From NCBI GenBank assembly GCA_905233785.1, contig CAJOCV010000062.1, forward strand, positions 1 to 15,674: DNA of 15,674 nt, written 5' to 3'. This document shows, one piece after another, positions 1-7,141 of this stretch (position 1 is its first letter; every line of letters begins with the position of its first letter). The notes below the pieces were generated by a model. It was not told where the DNA came from and searched no databases. It worked only from the letters and a program-made list of their open reading frames with translations. Both the position numbers and the translations under genes were made by a program. The stretch is from an uncultured Oscillospiraceae bacterium. GTDB lineage: Bacteria; Bacillota; Clostridia; Oscillospirales; Oscillospiraceae.

Positions 1-1345
1 CGCGAAGCTCCCCGAAGCTCGCGGGACAGAGCACCGTCATCCCCGGTACGGAGCGCAGAAAGTTTACATCATAAATCCCGTGGTGCGTCTCCCCGTCGCT
101 GCCGACAAGTCCGGCGCGATCGACGCCGAAAATCACATGCAGCTTCTGAAGGGATACATCATGGATCAGCATATCATAAGAGCGCTGCAAAAAGCTGGAG
201 TAGACCGCAAATACCGGGATCAGCCCCTGCTTTGCCATGCCGGAGACCATGGCGGCCGCATGCCCCTCCGCAATACCCACATCGCAGAAGCGCTTGGGAA
301 AGCGAACGGCAAAGCGATCAAGCCCCGTGCCGGAGGTCATGGCAGCGGTAACGGCGGCAATGCGGTCATCCCTCTCCGCGAGCGTGCAGAGCGCTTTGCC
401 GAACACCTCCGAAAAGCTCTCGCCCCCGCCATAGATTTCACCGGTGACGGGATCGAAGGGGCCGACGCCGTGGTAGCGCTCGGGGTGCTCCTCGGCATAG
501 CGGCAGCCCTTCCCTTTCTTGGTAACGGCATGCACGATCACCGGCTTTCGCATATCCCGCGCGGCGCGCAGAACGCGCTCCATCTCGCGCACATCGTGCC
601 CGTCGATCGGGCCGATATACTCATAGCCCATGGCGGAGAACATATTGTCCGGAAGCAGCATCGCCTTCAGCCATTCCTTCGCCTTATGGTTAAGGGAATA
701 CAGCGACGGAACATTGTTCAAAAGCTCGCGGTATTCCTGCTTAAAGCGCCGGTAGCCCGGCTTCACACGCAGCTTTTGCAAAAGGCTAACGGTGCCGCCC
801 ACATTGCGGTCGATGGACATATTGTTGTCGTTTAAGAGGATCACCAGAGGCTCGCCGCTGGCCGCGGCGGAAACCAGTCCCTCATAAGAAAGGCCGCCGG
901 TCAGCGCGCCGTCGCCGATGAATGCTACGACATCGTAATCCTGCTTGAGCAGCGTTCTCGCCTTCGCCATCCCCAGCGCAACGGAAATGGAGTTGGAGGC
1001 GTGACCCGCGATAAAGGCGTCATCCTCGCTCTCGTAAGGCTTGGGAAAGCCCGAAATGCCGCCGTACTGCCGCAGGGTTGAAAAGCGGTCTCGTCTTCCT
1101 GTAATGATTTTGTGTATATAGCACTGGTGTCCCACGTCGAAGATCAGGCGATCCTTTGTCGTATCATACACCCGGTGCAGCGCAACGGTCAGCTCCACCG
1201 CCCCGAGATTGGAGGCGAGGTGACCGCCGGTTTTGGATACGCTTTCAATCAAAAAATCGCGTATCTCAGCGCAGAGGGGCTCGAGCTCCTCCGGTTTCAG
1301 GTTCTTTATATCGTTGGAGCAATTAATTCTCTCTAAGATTCCCAC
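1..1345 (-). CDS. dxs: 1-deoxy-D-xylulose-5-phosphate synthase (C-terminus cut by window edge)
   Basis: Dxs condenses pyruvate with glyceraldehyde-3-phosphate, using thiamine diphosphate, to give 1-deoxy-D-xylulose 5-phosphate, the entry step of the MEP isoprenoid pathway in the cytosol. About 448 of the usual ~620 residues are present. Visible family signatures are DVGHQCYIHKIITGRRDRF with the conserved His near residue 73, the ThDP/Mg motif GDGA at 144-147 followed by NDNNMS, KKGKG, YHGV, and DVGIAEGHAA carrying the catalytic Glu at about 360. The start is taken as GTG at 1345-1343: it gives the expected N-terminus (GILERINCSNDIKNLKPEEL) and has a GGGAG Shine-Dalgarno sequence (1355-1351) 5 nt upstream. 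It lies 21 nt after ispA, so the enzyme making the first MEP intermediate is co-transcribed with a later prenyl synthase. The catalytic residues that can be seen are intact. Confidence 0.97.
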   Translation of the reverse strand, partial: MGILERINCSNDIKNLKPEELEPLCAEIRDFLIESVSKTGGHLASNLGAVELTVALHRVYDTTKDRLIFDVGHQCYIHKIITGRRDRFSTLRQYGGISGFPKPYESEDDAFIAGHASNSISVALGMAKARTLLKQDYDVVAFIGDGALTGGLSYEGLVSAAASGEPLVILLNDNNMSIDRNVGGTVSLLQKLRVKPGYRRFKQEYRELLNNVPSLYSLNHKAKEWLKAMLLPDNMFSAMGYEYIGPIDGHDVREMERVLRAARDMRKPVIVHAVTKKGKGCRYAEEHPERYHGVGPFDPVTGEIYGGGESFSEVFGKALCTLAERDDRIAAVTAAMTSGTGLDRFAVRFPKRFCDVGIAEGHAAAMVSGMAKQGLIPVFAVYSSFLQRSYDMLIHDVSLQKLHVIFGVDRAGLVGSDGETHHGIYDVNFLRSVPGMTVLCPASFGELR

Positions 1346-1366
1346 AAATACTCCCGTCCGCCCTGT

Positions 1367-2233
1367 TCAGTTGCGCCTGAGCGCCATGGAGTCAGCCAGA
1401 TCGCAGAGGAAAGCCGTATCGGTAAAGTGTTCGTTTAAGGCTTGTTTGGCGGCTTCGGTCAGCTTGGCCACCATTGCCGCGCATTTTTCCTCCCCATACA
1501 GAGCCATGAATGTATTTTTCTGTTCCTGGGCGTCGGAGCCGATAGGTTTTCCGAGCTCTTGCTCGGTAGAGAGCACGTCAAGCATATCGTCCCGAATCTG
1601 GAAGGCCAGTCCCACAGCCGCCGCATAGCGTGCCGCGCAGTCGAGCATCTCTTCCTTTCCGCCCGCCGCGGCGACGCCCATCTGGCAGGCCGCGATCAAA
1701 AGCGCCGAGGTCTTGCGGTTGTTGATGTCATTGAGCTCGTCCTGGCTGAGCGTTCTGCCCTCCCAGGCCATGTCCATGTATTGCCCGCCGCAGATACCGT
1801 CGAGTCCGGCGGCGCCGGCCAGGATTTCCGCGCACACGGCTTTGCGCTCCGCCGGCAGAGCGCAGCGCAGGATCGTTCCAAAGGCCTCCGCCTGCAGGCA
1901 GTCGCCGGCAAGCGTGGCGGTACATTCACCGTATACCTTGTGATTGGTCGGCTTCCCCCGGCGCAGATCGTCGTTATCCATGCAGGGAAGATCGTCATGG
2001 ATCAGACTGTAGGTGTGCAGCATTTCCACGGCGCAGGCCACAGGCATCGCCGCCTCCACATCGCCGCCCGCGACCCGGCAAAATTCCAGCACCAGCATCG
2101 GGCGGATGCGCTTTCCGCCGGCAAGCAGACTGTACCGCATGGCGTCGGCAAGACCGGCGAAGGGAAAGTCCTCCGCGTGAAAATAGGTTTTCAGCGCGGC
2201 GTCAATTTTTTCTCTATAAGCTTCGACAGTCAT
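1367..2233 (-). CDS. ispA: Farnesyl diphosphate synthase (polyprenyl synthetase)
   Basis: This trans-prenyltransferase joins isopentenyl diphosphate to dimethylallyl/geranyl diphosphate, giving C15 farnesyl diphosphate for undecaprenyl phosphate and quinone synthesis. The 288-residue protein has the first Asp-rich motif DDLPCMD at 80-86, the second Asp-rich motif DDMLD at 215-219, and the substrate-binding stretches GGKRIRP (39-45) and GGQYMD (149-154). The YSLIHDD context is that of short-chain bacterial IspA enzymes, so a C15 product is expected; exact chain length cannot be read from sequence alone. The ATG at 2233 is chosen because it gives a standard N-terminus and has GAGGAG just upstream, inside the end of xseB. 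Only 1 nt separates it from the xseB stop, which suggests translational coupling. An in-frame ATG further upstream would overlap xseB by over 100 nt and add non-homologous sequence. Confidence 0.96.
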   Translation of the reverse strand: MTVEAYREKIDAALKTYFHAEDFPFAGLADAMRYSLLAGGKRIRPMLVLEFCRVAGGDVEAAMPVACAVEMLHTYSLIHDDLPCMDNDDLRRGKPTNHKVYGECTATLAGDCLQAEAFGTILRCALPAERKAVCAEILAGAAGLDGICGGQYMDMAWEGRTLSQDELNDINNRKTSALLIAACQMGVAAAGGKEEMLDCAARYAAAVGLAFQIRDDMLDVLSTEQELGKPIGSDAQEQKNTFMALYGEEKCAAMVAKLTEAAKQALNEHFTDTAFLCDLADSMALRRN

Positions 2234-2234
2234 C

Positions 2235-2465
2235 TTATTCCTCCTCAAAGGGCAGCTCTTCCGGCTGACGGTCGGCACCCTTGCGGAGCTTGACCACCTT
2301 CTGCTCCGCATCGTCCAGCATTTTGCTGGCAGCGGTAAGCAGCGAGGCGCCCTCCTCAAACAGTTTCAGGGAATCGCTCAGCGGCAGATCTCCTTTTTCC
2401 AGATGCCGCACGATCTCATCCAGACGTCCCAGCGCAGTTTCAAAGCTCAGCTTTTTCTCCGCCAT
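2235..2465 (-). CDS. xseB: Exodeoxyribonuclease VII small subunit
   Basis: XseB is the small helical subunit that binds several copies per XseA to form exonuclease VII, which degrades single-stranded DNA from both ends into acid-insoluble oligonucleotides. The 76-residue protein matches the family length and carries the core SFETALGRLDEIVRHLEKGD followed by LSDSLKLFEEGASLL, the amphipathic coiled-coil hairpin typical of XseB, and then an acidic tail (LPFEEE). The ATG lies inside the 3' end of xseA, overlapping it by 26 nt, with AGGAG 8 nt upstream. Such overlap fits the need for balanced synthesis of the two subunits. Confidence 0.96.
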   Translation of the reverse strand: MAEKKLSFETALGRLDEIVRHLEKGDLPLSDSLKLFEEGASLLTAASKMLDDAEQKVVKLRKGADRQPEELPFEEE

Positions 2466-3675
2466 GTTCCTTCTCCTTATAGACAGATTCTACCTTACAG
2501 TCAGCCGCGCCCTCGGCAAAGCGAAGGTGCAGCGTGTCGCCGACGCTCAGCTGCTGCGCGCTTCTGACGCCTCTCCCCTGTTCATCCTGTACGATGCTGT
2601 AGCCGCGCGTCAGCACGCGCAGAGGACTCAGCGCGTCAAGCGCGGCCGCAAGCTTTACAAAGTCCCGCCTGTCCGCGGAGACCTTCCTCTCCCCAGCGGC
2701 CAGAAGCCGGTCGCGCATATGGTCAAGCTCCATGCGGCGGTTGTCGATATAGACGCCTGGATCACGCAGAACGCGCTTCTCCGAGAGGTTCTCCAGCCGC
2801 TGCCGAAGCTGTGTGAGCTTTTTCTGCATGGCCTGTCGGCTGCGAATATCGAAAGAATCCAGCGTATCATAGATTTCGTGCCAATCCGGCACGGCGATCT
2901 CCGCGGCGTTGGAGGGCGTGGACGCCCGCGCGTCTGCCACATAATCAGAAATCGTCACATCCGGTTCATGCCCGACCGCGGAGATCACCGGGATCTCGGA
3001 GGCGTAAATCGCACGCGCCACGCGCTCATCGTTAAAAGCCCAGAGGTCTTCGATGGAGCCGCCGCCGCGCCCGGTGATGATCAGGTCTGCCACGCGAAAC
3101 TCGTTGGCGTAGCGGATCGCGCCCGCGATCTCGGGCGGCGCCTCCGCCCCCTGTACGCGCACAGGCAGCAGCAGCACCTTCGTCATCGGCCAGCGTTGTC
3201 CCAGGATGCGGATCATATCATGCACGGCCGCGCCGGCGGAGGAGGTGATGACCGCGATTTTCTCCGGAAAGGTGGGGAGCCTTTTTTTGTGACCGGGCGC
3301 AAAAAGACCCTCGGCCTCCAGCTTGGCCTTGAGCTGCTCAAAGGCAACCTGCAAATCCCCGGCTCCCTCCGGCTGCAAGGCCGTACAATAGAGCTGATAC
3401 GCCCCGTCCCGTGGGAAGACGGAAACACGGCCAAAGGCGGTCACGCCCATGCCGCTTTCCGGGCGAAAGCGCAGCTTCATCGCGCTGGACTTGAACATCA
3501 CACACCGGAGACTGCTCTCGCTGTCCTTGAGCGTGAAGTAGTGATGCCCGGAGGGATAGATTTTGTAATTGGACAGCTCGCCCCGCACACAGACGTCCGA
3601 AAGCAGGGGGTCGCGATCCAGAAGCCCCTTGATGCGGTTATTGAGCTCGGTGACGGAAAGAGCCAGTCTCTGCAT
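2440..3675 (-). CDS. xseA: Exodeoxyribonuclease VII large subunit
   Basis: XseA is the catalytic subunit of exonuclease VII, used in mismatch and recombination-related single-strand DNA turnover. The 411-residue protein has an N-terminal OB-fold (about 1-100: SVTELN, VRGELSNYK, GHHYFTLKD, FGRVSVF), then the nuclease domain with ITSSAGAAVHDM, RGGGSIEDLWAFNDE, and VISAVGHEPDVTISDYVAD followed by RASTPSNAAE. All of these are hallmark XseA motifs. A long coiled-coil segment (MQKKLTQLRQRLENL) precedes the short C-terminal domain containing RGYSIVQDE. The start MQRLALSVTELN is the usual one. It lies 3 nt after the nusB stop with only a weak Shine-Dalgarno sequence, so translation probably depends on coupling to nusB. 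Confidence 0.97.
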   Translation of the reverse strand: MQRLALSVTELNNRIKGLLDRDPLLSDVCVRGELSNYKIYPSGHHYFTLKDSESSLRCVMFKSSAMKLRFRPESGMGVTAFGRVSVFPRDGAYQLYCTALQPEGAGDLQVAFEQLKAKLEAEGLFAPGHKKRLPTFPEKIAVITSSAGAAVHDMIRILGQRWPMTKVLLLPVRVQGAEAPPEIAGAIRYANEFRVADLIITGRGGGSIEDLWAFNDERVARAIYASEIPVISAVGHEPDVTISDYVADARASTPSNAAEIAVPDWHEIYDTLDSFDIRSRQAMQKKLTQLRQRLENLSEKRVLRDPGVYIDNRRMELDHMRDRLLAAGERKVSADRRDFVKLAAALDALSPLRVLTRGYSIVQDEQGRGVRSAQQLSVGDTLHLRFAEGAADCKVESVYKEKEHGGEKAEL

Positions 3676-3678
3676 CGC

Positions 3679-4161
3679 TTATGCCTGTACGCTCTCTTCG
3701 CCCGGTGCCTTCGCTTCGCTGAGTTCTCCGCGCACAATGCTGCCCAGGACGCCGTTGACAAAGGCGACGGTATCCGGTTCATCATAGCCCTTGGAAAGCT
3801 CCACGGCTTCGTTGATGGCGGCGGCGTTCGGAATATCCTCCATATACAGGATCTCGCACACCGCGCAGCGGAGAACGGCCAGCGCCGTGCGGGAGATACG
3901 CTCCACCCGCCAGCCCCTGGCGTATTTCTCGATCAGCGCGTCAATCTCCTCCCGGTGCTCCGCCACAAGGGAAATCAGGCGGCGGATGTAGGCAATCTGC
4001 CTTTCCTCGGGATATTCCAGAAACAGCTCGTCTTCCTTTCCGAGGCTTTGATAGTATTCCCGGTCAAAAAAGCGCTCAGCCAGCTCCAGCGGCTCAAGCT
4101 TCGCCGAAGCCGCCGCAAAGCAAAGCTGAATGGCGATTTCTCTGGCTGCAGTTCTTGTCAT
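3679..4161 (-). CDS. nusB: Transcription antitermination factor NusB
   Basis: NusB binds boxA RNA with NusE (ribosomal protein S10) and supports processive antitermination during rRNA transcription. The 160-residue, predominantly helical protein starts with the conserved TRTAAREIAIQLCFA helix and carries the signature block IPNAAAINEAVELSKGY followed by FVNGVLGSIV near the C-terminus. An insertion around DREYYQSLGKEDELFLEYPE lengthens it relative to the ~130-140 residue minimal form; this is seen in some clostridial NusB proteins and does not touch the core. GGAGG lies 9 nt before the ATG. It follows the Asp23-family gene by 20 nt and precedes xseA by 3 nt. In B. subtilis nusB likewise follows yqhY, which supports the assignment. 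Confidence 0.95.
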   Translation of the reverse strand: MTRTAAREIAIQLCFAAASAKLEPLELAERFFDREYYQSLGKEDELFLEYPEERQIAYIRRLISLVAEHREEIDALIEKYARGWRVERISRTALAVLRCAVCEILYMEDIPNAAAINEAVELSKGYDEPDTVAFVNGVLGSIVRGELSEAKAPGEESVQA

Positions 4162-4181
4162 GTATCTCTTCCTCCGACTGC

Positions 4182-4544
4182 TTATTTATCGAACGCGATC
4201 CCGGAGACGTGGACGTTGACCTCTACGTTCTGGATGCCGGTCGCGGCGGAAACGGTGTTCAGCGCCCTCTCCTGCACGCTGCGGGCGACGTTTACAATGT
4301 TGCTGCCGTAAGAGACGGTGATGATCGTATCCACGACCACCTTCTCATTCTGAAACTGTACCTTTACGCCGCGTGTCAGCGTCTTGATGCCGATCAGTTC
4401 CGCAATCTCGGCGCCCGCCGTGGTTGAAAGACCGGCGACGCCCTCCACCTCCAGCACGGCGGAACGCACCATGCCCGCGATCACGTCTTCGGAAATATTG
4501 ATGCTGCCGTTTTCCTCCCGGCAGGTGATGTAATTTTCGGCCAT
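4182..4544 (-). CDS. yqhY: Asp23/Gls24 family protein, YqhY-like
   Basis: This small cytosolic protein of the Asp23/Gls24 (DUF322) family has 120 residues. The family core is clear: GSINISEDVIAGMVRSAVLE, then VEGVAGLS, GVKVQFQNEKVVVDTIITV, YGSNIVNVARSVQERALNTV, and a terminal VNVHVSGIAFD strand. The exact biochemical role is not known. In B. subtilis the equivalent gene yqhY sits between the acetyl-CoA carboxylase genes accBC and nusB and has been genetically linked to fatty-acid synthesis. Here accBC are missing from the locus, so this gene directly follows the spoIIIA operon terminator and heads the housekeeping operon. AGGAGG lies 7 nt before the ATG, and a candidate promoter with an inverted repeat lies just upstream. 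The family call is firm; the symbol rests on synteny. Confidence 0.92.
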   Translation of the reverse strand: MAENYITCREENGSINISEDVIAGMVRSAVLEVEGVAGLSTTAGAEIAELIGIKTLTRGVKVQFQNEKVVVDTIITVSYGSNIVNVARSVQERALNTVSAATGIQNVEVNVHVSGIAFDK

Positions 4545-4564
4545 GACGATGCCTCCTATATTTA

Positions 4565-4590
4565 GTCAGAGTATTTTACCATAGTCTGAC
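4565..4590 (-). promoter_or_regulatory. Candidate promoter with overlapping palindromic operator for yqhY-nusB-xseAB-ispA-dxs
   Basis: On the minus strand an extended -10 element TGGTAAAAT (4581-4573) lies about 29 nt before the yqhY start codon; no good -35 is present 16-18 nt upstream. The -10 sits in the centre of an inverted repeat. The arms, read on the plus strand, are GTCAGAGTAT (4565-4574) and ATAGTCTGAC (4581-4590), matching at 9 of 10 positions around a 6-nt centre. A symmetric site over the -10 is the classic geometry of a repressor operator. The repeat would be only partly within the transcript (expected start near 4566), so an RNA hairpin is less likely. The regulator is unknown. 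Confidence 0.55.
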
Positions 4591-4631
4591 GAAAAAAGAA
4601 AGCCTTTCCCGACAAACTTTTGTATAGACCG

Positions 4632-4673
4632 AAAAAGAAAATGCCCGACAGGGCAAAGCCGCCTCTGTCAGGC
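4632..4673 (-). terminator. Rho-independent terminator after spoIIIAH
   Basis: Just downstream of the spoIIIAH stop on the minus strand, GCCTGACAG (4673-4665) pairs with CTGTCGGGC (4651-4643) as a 9-bp stem with one G-U pair. The loop contains a further GGC/GCC pairing. The stem is followed by the U-rich run ATTTTCTTTTT (4642-4632). It separates the sporulation operon from the yqhY-dxs housekeeping operon. Confidence 0.88.
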
Positions 4674-4681
4674 TGATTCTT

Positions 4682-5221
4682 TCAGGCGCGAACCTCGATG
4701 ATGTTAAGCTGCGCGGCGGCGTATTCCGTCTCGCTGCAGATGATGTCCGTCACACGCGCCACGGCCTCCTCGCTGAGTCCTTCCACAGGCGCGGGCACGG
4801 CGACTGTGATGGCGTCGTTTCCAATGTAGACCACACAGTCAGCAAAATCCTTTGCGATCAGCAGGTTTTCGATCTGCGCCTCTTTCATGGAGCTGGTGGC
4901 CATCGCGGAGATCGCATTCACAGCGCCGTCGATGGTCTCCTGTGAGGCCGTCTCCGCCGTCGCCGCGGCCTGGAGCAGCTGGAGCGCCTCGTCCCGGGAT
5001 ACCTGCCGTGTCAGCCGCGCCTCGGCGAAATATTCCGAGGCCGAGGCGGGCGCCTTTTCTGTTGCATCGGCATTGGCCTTCATCATGGCCTCGTCCTCCG
5101 CCAGCACCATCTCCGCGTCCGGGGTACCCCAGCGTTGGTTATAGGACCAGTTGAGCGCCACCGCGGCACAGACAAATACCAGCACCGCCATCACAGTCAG
5201 ATTCCGTTTCCTGTTTTTCAT
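4682..5221 (-). CDS. spoIIIAH: Stage III sporulation protein AH
   Basis: SpoIIIAH is the mother-cell protein whose extracellular domain meets forespore SpoIIQ across the intermembrane space, forming the SpoIIIA-SpoIIQ channel that supports late forespore gene expression and engulfment. The 179-residue protein has a basic N-terminus, one membrane helix (about 8-24, VMAVLVFVCAAVALNWSYNQ) and an extracellular region with a variable linker. It ends in a YscJ/FliF-like ring-building domain (about 63-178: ARLTRQVSRDEALQLLQ, IENLLIAKDFADCVVYI, INIIEV-type end). Length is slightly below the 218 residues of B. subtilis, mainly through a shorter linker. GGAGG lies 7 nt before the ATG, at the end of spoIIIAG, with a 3-nt intergenic gap. 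It is the last gene of the operon, followed directly by the terminator. Confidence 0.94.
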   Translation of the reverse strand: MKNRKRNLTVMAVLVFVCAAVALNWSYNQRWGTPDAEMVLAEDEAMMKANADATEKAPASASEYFAEARLTRQVSRDEALQLLQAAATAETASQETIDGAVNAISAMATSSMKEAQIENLLIAKDFADCVVYIGNDAITVAVPAPVEGLSEEAVARVTDIICSETEYAAAQLNIIEVRA

Positions 5222-5224
5222 GGT

Positions 5225-5563
5225 TCATCCTCCCCTTCCATGCTCTTCCATTTTTAATATTGTGATCCGATCCGAACCGAAGCCGGTATAGGATCGGATC
5301 GCCTGCAATAGATGCAGCCGCACCTGCGCGTTTTCCGCCCCCTCGCATACAACGACGATCCCCTCCTCGGAGATCAGCAGATCGCTTTTGCCGACGCCCT
5401 CCACCTGACTCAACAGCCGCCCGAAGCGGTCGCTCTCAGCCTCATCCCGAGTCGGAGAACGGACGCTGCCGGGCAGAAGCATCAGCAGAATGCCGATCAG
5501 CAGCACCAGAAGCGGATACTTGAACTTATCCAGTTGTTTGAGCAGATTCTTCCAGTCCGTCAT
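5225..5563 (-). CDS. spoIIIAG: Stage III sporulation protein AG (short form)
   Basis: SpoIIIAG forms a large oligomeric ring in the intermembrane space as part of the SpoIIIA-SpoIIQ channel. This copy is only 112 residues, against about 229 in B. subtilis. It has a cytoplasmic N-terminus, one membrane helix (about 16-31, YPLLVLLIGILLMLLP), a short linker, then a ring-building domain. The domain's first half (FGRLLSQVEGVGKSDLLIS, 47-65) runs straight into the second half (GIVVVCEGAENAQVRLHLLQ, 68-87). In B. subtilis an insertion at this junction builds the beta-triangle that lines the ring; here only about two residues remain. The gene overlaps spoIIIAF by 38 nt, and the ATG has GGAG 5 nt upstream. 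The reading frame is intact and the end (IRSYTGFGSDRITILKM) is conserved, so truncation by mutation is unlikely. Confidence 0.9.
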   Translation of the reverse strand: MTDWKNLLKQLDKFKYPLLVLLIGILLMLLPGSVRSPTRDEAESDRFGRLLSQVEGVGKSDLLISEEGIVVVCEGAENAQVRLHLLQAIRSYTGFGSDRITILKMEEHGRGG

Positions 5564-6035
5564 CCGCGCTCCACTTCAGCCTTTCCTGTTCGATTCCAAG
5601 CTCCGCGCCGAGCTCGCGGAGAAGCGCACGCGCCGCCGTGTCCGTCCCGCTGCCGCGCAGGGTCAGCGAGCGCGGCAGCCAATAGCCCTCTGTCTGCCAT
5701 CGCAGCTCAAGCTCTATGCCGGTGAGCGTAAGCCCACGCCCCGCTGCCTTGGTCTGAATATATGCTTTCAGCTCCTCTTCTATGACAAGCCGATCCAGGC
5801 GTTCGCGAACTTGCCGGGATTCCAGCTGATAGCGCTGCTCCGCCTCACGAAAGCGTCCGATCTCGTCGGCGAGATCCGCGGCGTCTGTCCATCCCAGACC
5901 AGAAAAAACCTGCAGCAGCAGCACTGCCGACACGAGAACGCTCATCACCCGCTTGACCGAGCCCTCCGGCGCAAGGCGAAGCGCCGCCCCGCAGAACACA
6001 GCGAGCACACAGAAGCCATGCAGCGATTCTCTCAC
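5526..6035 (-). CDS. spoIIIAF: Stage III sporulation protein AF
   Basis: SpoIIIAF is a mother-cell membrane component of the SpoIIIA channel whose soluble domain has a ring-building fold. From the GTG at 6035 the protein has 169 residues: two membrane helices (about 5-21 and 28-46, with APEGSVKRV between them), a helical stretch rich in charged residues (57-93), and an alpha/beta C-terminal domain (about 95-155, LTLTGIELEL... ALLRELGAELGIEQ). The start codon is GTG overlapping the spoIIIAE stop as GTGA; there is no in-frame ATG that would keep the first membrane helix without running deep into spoIIIAE. The 3' end overlaps spoIIIAG by 38 nt. Its position between spoIIIAE and spoIIIAG and the double-helix N-terminus fix the identity. 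Confidence 0.9.
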   Translation of the reverse strand: MRESLHGFCVLAVFCGAALRLAPEGSVKRVMSVLVSAVLLLQVFSGLGWTDAADLADEIGRFREAEQRYQLESRQVRERLDRLVIEEELKAYIQTKAAGRGLTLTGIELELRWQTEGYWLPRSLTLRGSGTDTAARALLRELGAELGIEQERLKWSADDGLEESAQTTG

Positions 6036-7141
6036 CCGCCCGTCACCGCCTTCATGCCGGACACGATCGAGAAAAACAGCATCACGCCGCTGCTGCCCAA
6101 AAGCCCCAGCAGCAGCGCAAACACCGTGCTGATCTCCTCCAGAAAGGACGAGAGCCTTCCGCCCGGCAAAAGCTCCGCCATGGTTCCCACCGCACGCAGA
6201 AACAGCATTTTCATCAGCAGAAAGGCAAGGGGGCCTGCGCACAGGGCGCACAGGGCGATCAGCGTAAAAACGCCCGCCGTGCTGCGAACGACACCGGCGG
6301 CGGAGAGAATCGCCGCGGCCGAATCAGAGAGAATACCTCCCACCACCGGCAAAACGCCGGAAATCACCGTTCTCGCGGCCTTCACAGCGGCGGCGTCCGC
6401 GCTGCCCGCAACGAGCCCCGTGAAGCTGATATACATACAAAACATCGTAGTCATGCCGCTCATGACGGTCACCGCCGCAAACCGGACAAGCCTGCCCATC
6501 GCCTTCACGAGGCTGTTGTCACAGATACAGCCGCAGAGCGTGAGCGCAAGATAGCTATAAATCAGCGGCAGCAGCAGGCGGCGCGAGACGGTCATCATCA
6601 CCTCGATGGCAAGACAGCTCGCCGTGTATTTAAGCGGCGCGGAGCCAACCGCCCCCGCCGCGGCAGCCGCCGTAAAAATCACCGGCATGGCGGCGCGGGA
6701 ATAGTCCGAGAGCTGTTCAAGCGTTTGGGCTGCCTGCGCAATGCCGCTGTTAAAGTCCCCGGCAAGCCAGGCGGCCGCGGCGCAGCAGGCGGTGAGAGAG
6801 ATCGTGTCCCGCGCGGCTTTGCTGTCCGTGAGGGCGTCGGCCAGGGCGCAAAGCAGCGGCAGCGACGCCAGACGCAGCGCAAACACGAACTGACCGTGCA
6901 ACTGCGAAAGCAGCTCCGTCCGTGCCCGCTGCCACAAGCGCTTCAGCGCTCCCTCGGCGTCATAATTTCCCTCCGGGCTCAGCTCGCCCGTGATTTCCCG
7001 CGCCGAGGGCGACAGCCCTTTCTCCAGCCCGGACGCGCCAAGCGCCTCAAAGCTCTCACGCGTGAAGCTCTCGGCGTGAGCCGTCGTTACACAGCACAGG
7101 CAGGCGAGCATACAGAGCAGCAGCGAGAGTCCCTTCTTCAA
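6032..7141 (-). CDS. spoIIIAE: Stage III sporulation protein AE
   Basis: SpoIIIAE is the large polytopic membrane protein of the mother-cell SpoIIIA complex and a probable core part of the transport channel. From the TTG start at 7141 it has 369 residues. They form a signal peptide (KKGLSLLLCMLACLCCVTT, likely cut after AHA at about 23), a soluble segment (about 24-80, with ITGELSPEGNYDAEGALKRL), then repeated hydrophobic helices to the C-terminus including TASCLAIEVMMTVSRRLLLP and CMYISFTGLVAGSADAAAVK. B. subtilis SpoIIIAE is 399 residues. The TTG overlaps the spoIIIAD stop as TTGA and has GGAGG 6 nt upstream. It is the only start that preserves a full signal peptide without an out-of-family extension. 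Confidence 0.93.
   Translation of the reverse strand: MKKGLSLLLCMLACLCCVTTAHAESFTRESFEALGASGLEKGLSPSAREITGELSPEGNYDAEGALKRLWQRARTELLSQLHGQFVFALRLASLPLLCALADALTDSKAARDTISLTACCAAAAWLAGDFNSGIAQAAQTLEQLSDYSRAAMPVIFTAAAAAGAVGSAPLKYTASCLAIEVMMTVSRRLLLPLIYSYLALTLCGCICDNSLVKAMGRLVRFAAVTVMSGMTTMFCMYISFTGLVAGSADAAAVKAARTVISGVLPVVGGILSDSAAAILSAAGVVRSTAGVFTLIALCALCAGPLAFLLMKMLFLRAVGTMAELLPGGRLSSFLEEISTVFALLLGLLGSSGVMLFFSIVSGMKAVTGG

Noticed and set aside
80..835. A 251-codon plus-strand open frame opposite dxs
   Set aside because: It is the mirror of a well-conserved Dxs coding frame; its product shows no recognisable domain.
1442..2293. A 283-codon plus-strand open frame opposite ispA
   Set aside because: The minus strand encodes a complete prenyl synthase with all motifs; this is a shadow frame.
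2281..4311. A 676-codon open frame on the plus strand
   Set aside because: It lies opposite xseB, xseA and nusB, has a low-complexity His/Arg/Gly-rich product typical of antisense frames in GC-rich DNA, and no promoter or family signature.
4600..4625. Possible Spo0A box (TTTGTCGGG on the minus strand) upstream of yqhY
   Set aside because: Only the first six bases fit the consensus and it is too far from the -10; a chance match is likely.
5490..6554. A 354-codon plus-strand open frame opposite spoIIIAE/AF/AG
   Set aside because: It crosses three conserved minus-strand genes and has a Ser/Arg/Ala-rich composition without a domain.
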